Positions 62,455 through 64,000 of a DNA stretch of 64,000 nt are shown piece after piece. The DNA is from Agrostemma githago. Lineage: Eukaryota; Streptophyta; Magnoliopsida; Caryophyllales; Caryophyllaceae. The translations under genes and the position numbers were made by a program. The notes under the pieces are model-generated. The model was given only the letters and a program-made list of their open reading frames with translations. It was not told the origin of the DNA and ran no database searches. The DNA lies in NCBI GenBank assembly GCA_958450325.1, contig CAUDLW010000095.1, positions 1 through 64,000 of the forward strand, given 5' to 3'. Positions within the stretch are counted from its first letter, which is position 1; each line of letters opens with the position of its first letter.

Positions 62455-64000
62455 CCCCATCTTTGAATCACATCCACGACAGGGTTCACCAATACTCTCT
62501 TAGGGATCAGTTTCTTGCGGGTTTAGTGACCTTGAATAAGGAAAAGGGTTTAGGGTTGGATTAGGCGGAGCCACGAAGCGGGTTCGCCTAATCCAACCCT
62601 CAACCCTTTTCCGTCCCGTCTTATTCAGTACCCTACTCTTAAGGTTCAGTGCCCCATCTTTGAATCACATCCACGACAGGGTTCACCAATACTCTCTTAG
62701 GGTTCAGTTTCTTGCGGGTTTAGTGACCTTGAATAAGGAAAAGGGTTTAGGGTTGGATTAGGCGGAGCCGCGAAGCGGGTCTGCCTAATCCAACCCTAAA
62801 CCCTTTTCCGTCCCATCTTATGCAGTACCCTACTCTTAAGGTTCAGTGCCCCATCTTTGAATCACATCCACGAAAGGGTTCACCAATACTCTCTTAGGGT
62901 TCAGTTTCTTGCGGGTTTAGTGACCTTGAATAAGGAAAAGGGTTTCGGGTTGGATTAGGCAGAGCCGCGAAGCGGGTCCGCCTAATCCAACCCTAAACTC
63001 TTTTCCGTCCCGTCTTATGCAGTACCCTACTCTTAAGGTTCAGTGCCCCATCTTTGAATCACATCCACGACAGGGTTCACCAATACTCTCTTAGGGTTCA
63101 GTTTCTTGCGGGTTTAGTGACCTTGAATAAGGAAAAGGGTTTAGGGTTGGATTAGGCAGAGCCGCGAAGCGGGTCCGTTTAATCCAACCTTAAACCCTTT
63201 TTCGTCCCGTCTTATGCAGTATCCTACTCTTAAGGTTCAGTGCCCCATCTTTGAATCACATCCACGACACGTTTACCAATACTCTCTTAGGGATCAGTTT
63301 CTTGCTGGTTTAGTGACCTTGAATAAGGAAAAGGGTTTAGGGTTGGATTAGGCGGAACCGCGCAGCGGGTCCTCCTAATCCAACCCTAAACCCTTTTCCG
63401 TCCCGTCTTATGCAGTACCCTACTCTTAAGGTTCAGTGCCCCATCTTTGAATCACATCCACGACAGGGTTCACCAATACTCTCTTAGGGTTCAGTTTCTT
63501 GCGAGTTTAGTGACCTTGAATGAGGAAAAGGGTTTAGGGTTGGATTAGGCGGAGCCGCGAAGTAGGTCCGCCTAATCCAACACTAAACCCTTTTCCGTTC
63601 CGTCTTATGCAGTACCCTACTCTTAAGGTTCAGTGCCCCATCTTTGAATCACATCCACGACAGGGTTCACCAATACTCTCTTAGGGTTCAGTTTCTTGCG
63701 GGTTTAGTGACCTTGAATAAGGAAAAGGGTTTAGGGTTGGATTAGGCGGAGCCGCGAAGCGGGTTCGCCTAATGCAACCCTAAACCCTTTTCCGTTCCGT
63801 CTTATGCAGTACCCTACTCTTAAGGTTCAGTGTCCCATCTTTGAATCACATCCACGACAGGGTTCACCAATACTCTCTTAAGGTTCAGTTTCTTGCGGGT
63901 TTAGTGACCTTGAATAAGGAAAAGGGTTTAGGGTTGGATTAGGCAGAGCCGCGAAGCGGGTCCGTTTAATCCAACCTTAAACCCTTTTCCGTCCCGTCTT
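62455..64000. repeat. Terminal mosaic satellite block, truncated by the window edge
   Basis: Seven complete monomers and a 168-bp partial one ending at GTCCCGTCTT. A one-base loss sits in GACACGTTTACC near 63267. CCCATCTTATG recurs at 62812, one monomer later than the 1805-bp phase predicts. The stretch after about 63380 again resembles parts of the nonamer (GAATGAGG, AAGTAGG, CTAATGCAACCC). The array clearly continues beyond the window. Confidence 0.85.

Larger units (their letters stand above)
1..64000. repeat. Satellite DNA array of 197-bp monomers (320 full copies plus a partial)
   Basis: The box CCCCATCTTTGAATC recurs at 1, 198, 395, 592 and so on to the end, always on the + strand. Counting block by block gives 320 complete monomers and a 168-bp final fragment. 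Position 1 of the window is position 1 of a monomer. The consensus is close to 50% GC. Monomer positions 1-85 and 159-197 form a conserved trunk that includes TTGCGGGTTTAGTGACC and an AflII site (CTTAAG) in most copies. Positions 86-158 form a long hairpin. No unique sequence, transposon, tRNA-like or rRNA-like stretch interrupts the array, and no coding sequence is supported. Nucleosome-scale length, homogeneity and higher-order structure are typical of centromeric, pericentromeric or subtelomeric satellites. Which of these applies is not visible here. I do not recognise the family by name. Confidence 0.98.

Noticed and set aside
1..64000. CRISPR-like array (regularly spaced repeats)
   Set aside because: There are no variable spacers: the whole 197-bp unit repeats. 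The period is far too long and there are no cas genes.
1..64000. True telomere tract
   Set aside because: TTTAGGG-like motifs are isolated within each monomer and occur in both orientations. No run of tandem TTTAGGG units exists.
1..64000. CENP-B box or other known centromere protein site
   Set aside because: No stretch of the monomer matches the CENP-B box core pattern. A centromeric role would have to rest on other evidence.
1..64000. Miniature transposon or Helitron end inside each monomer
   Set aside because: The hairpin has no target-site duplication, no transposase-type terminal motif and no empty-site monomers. The 27-bp deletion removes the apex, not an inserted element.

Overview
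The whole 64 kb window is one uninterrupted satellite DNA array. I see no gene, RNA gene, transposon, CRISPR array or unique spacer. The unit is a 197-bp monomer, all copies in the same orientation. Using the CCCCATCTTTGAATC box as position 1, the window holds 320 complete monomers plus a 168-bp partial one, and it starts exactly in phase. Length accounting closes almost everywhere: blocks are n x 197 bp plus 33 bp for each copy of one recurrent insertion, with a few 1-base indels. The consensus monomer is about 50% GC.

Each monomer has two parts. A 124-bp trunk is nearly invariant. A 73-bp hairpin module (monomer positions 86-158) has two 30-nt arms that are exact reverse complements in the best copies. 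They are joined by a 13-nt apex, G-CCGC-GAA-GCGG-G, which contains the heptamer GCGAAGC, known from biophysics as an exceptionally stable DNA mini-hairpin. The arms carry plant-type telomere-like sequence, GGGTTTAGGGTT on one side and AACCCTAAACCC on the other, plus clustered G-tracts that could fold as a two-layer G-quadruplex.

The organism is most likely a eukaryote with TTTAGGG-type telomeres, such as a land plant or an alga. This is inferred from telomere-like motifs, the nucleosome-scale monomer, absence of genes, and variation that is largely CpG to TpG/CpA. The species and the chromosomal location (centromere, pericentromere, subtelomere or knob) cannot be read from this window.

Layout: 1-3546, 18 monomers with trimer phasing; 3547-9851, 33-bp-insertion monomers and a 1642-bp tandem duplication; 10049-15961, four copies of a 7/8-monomer higher-order repeat (HOR); 15962-19181, a mosaic with a 2202-bp offset duplication; 19182-23745, distant copies of the 4.5-7.4 kb region; 23746-27487, mosaic where TAA-apex monomers appear; 27488-31027, six near-identical 590-bp trimers; 31028-39166, mosaics; 39167-47963, two long related blocks around a 1378-bp heptamer pair; 47964-49604, a 1214-bp hexamer; 49605-53688, two 2042-bp decamers; 53689-57039, mosaic; 57040-62454, three 1805-bp nonamers; 62455-64000, mosaic running off the end. 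This is the pattern of repeated unequal exchange at many scales. Hairpin-templated rearrangements (33-bp arm duplication, 27-bp apex deletion, apex correction) supply new variants that are then amplified.
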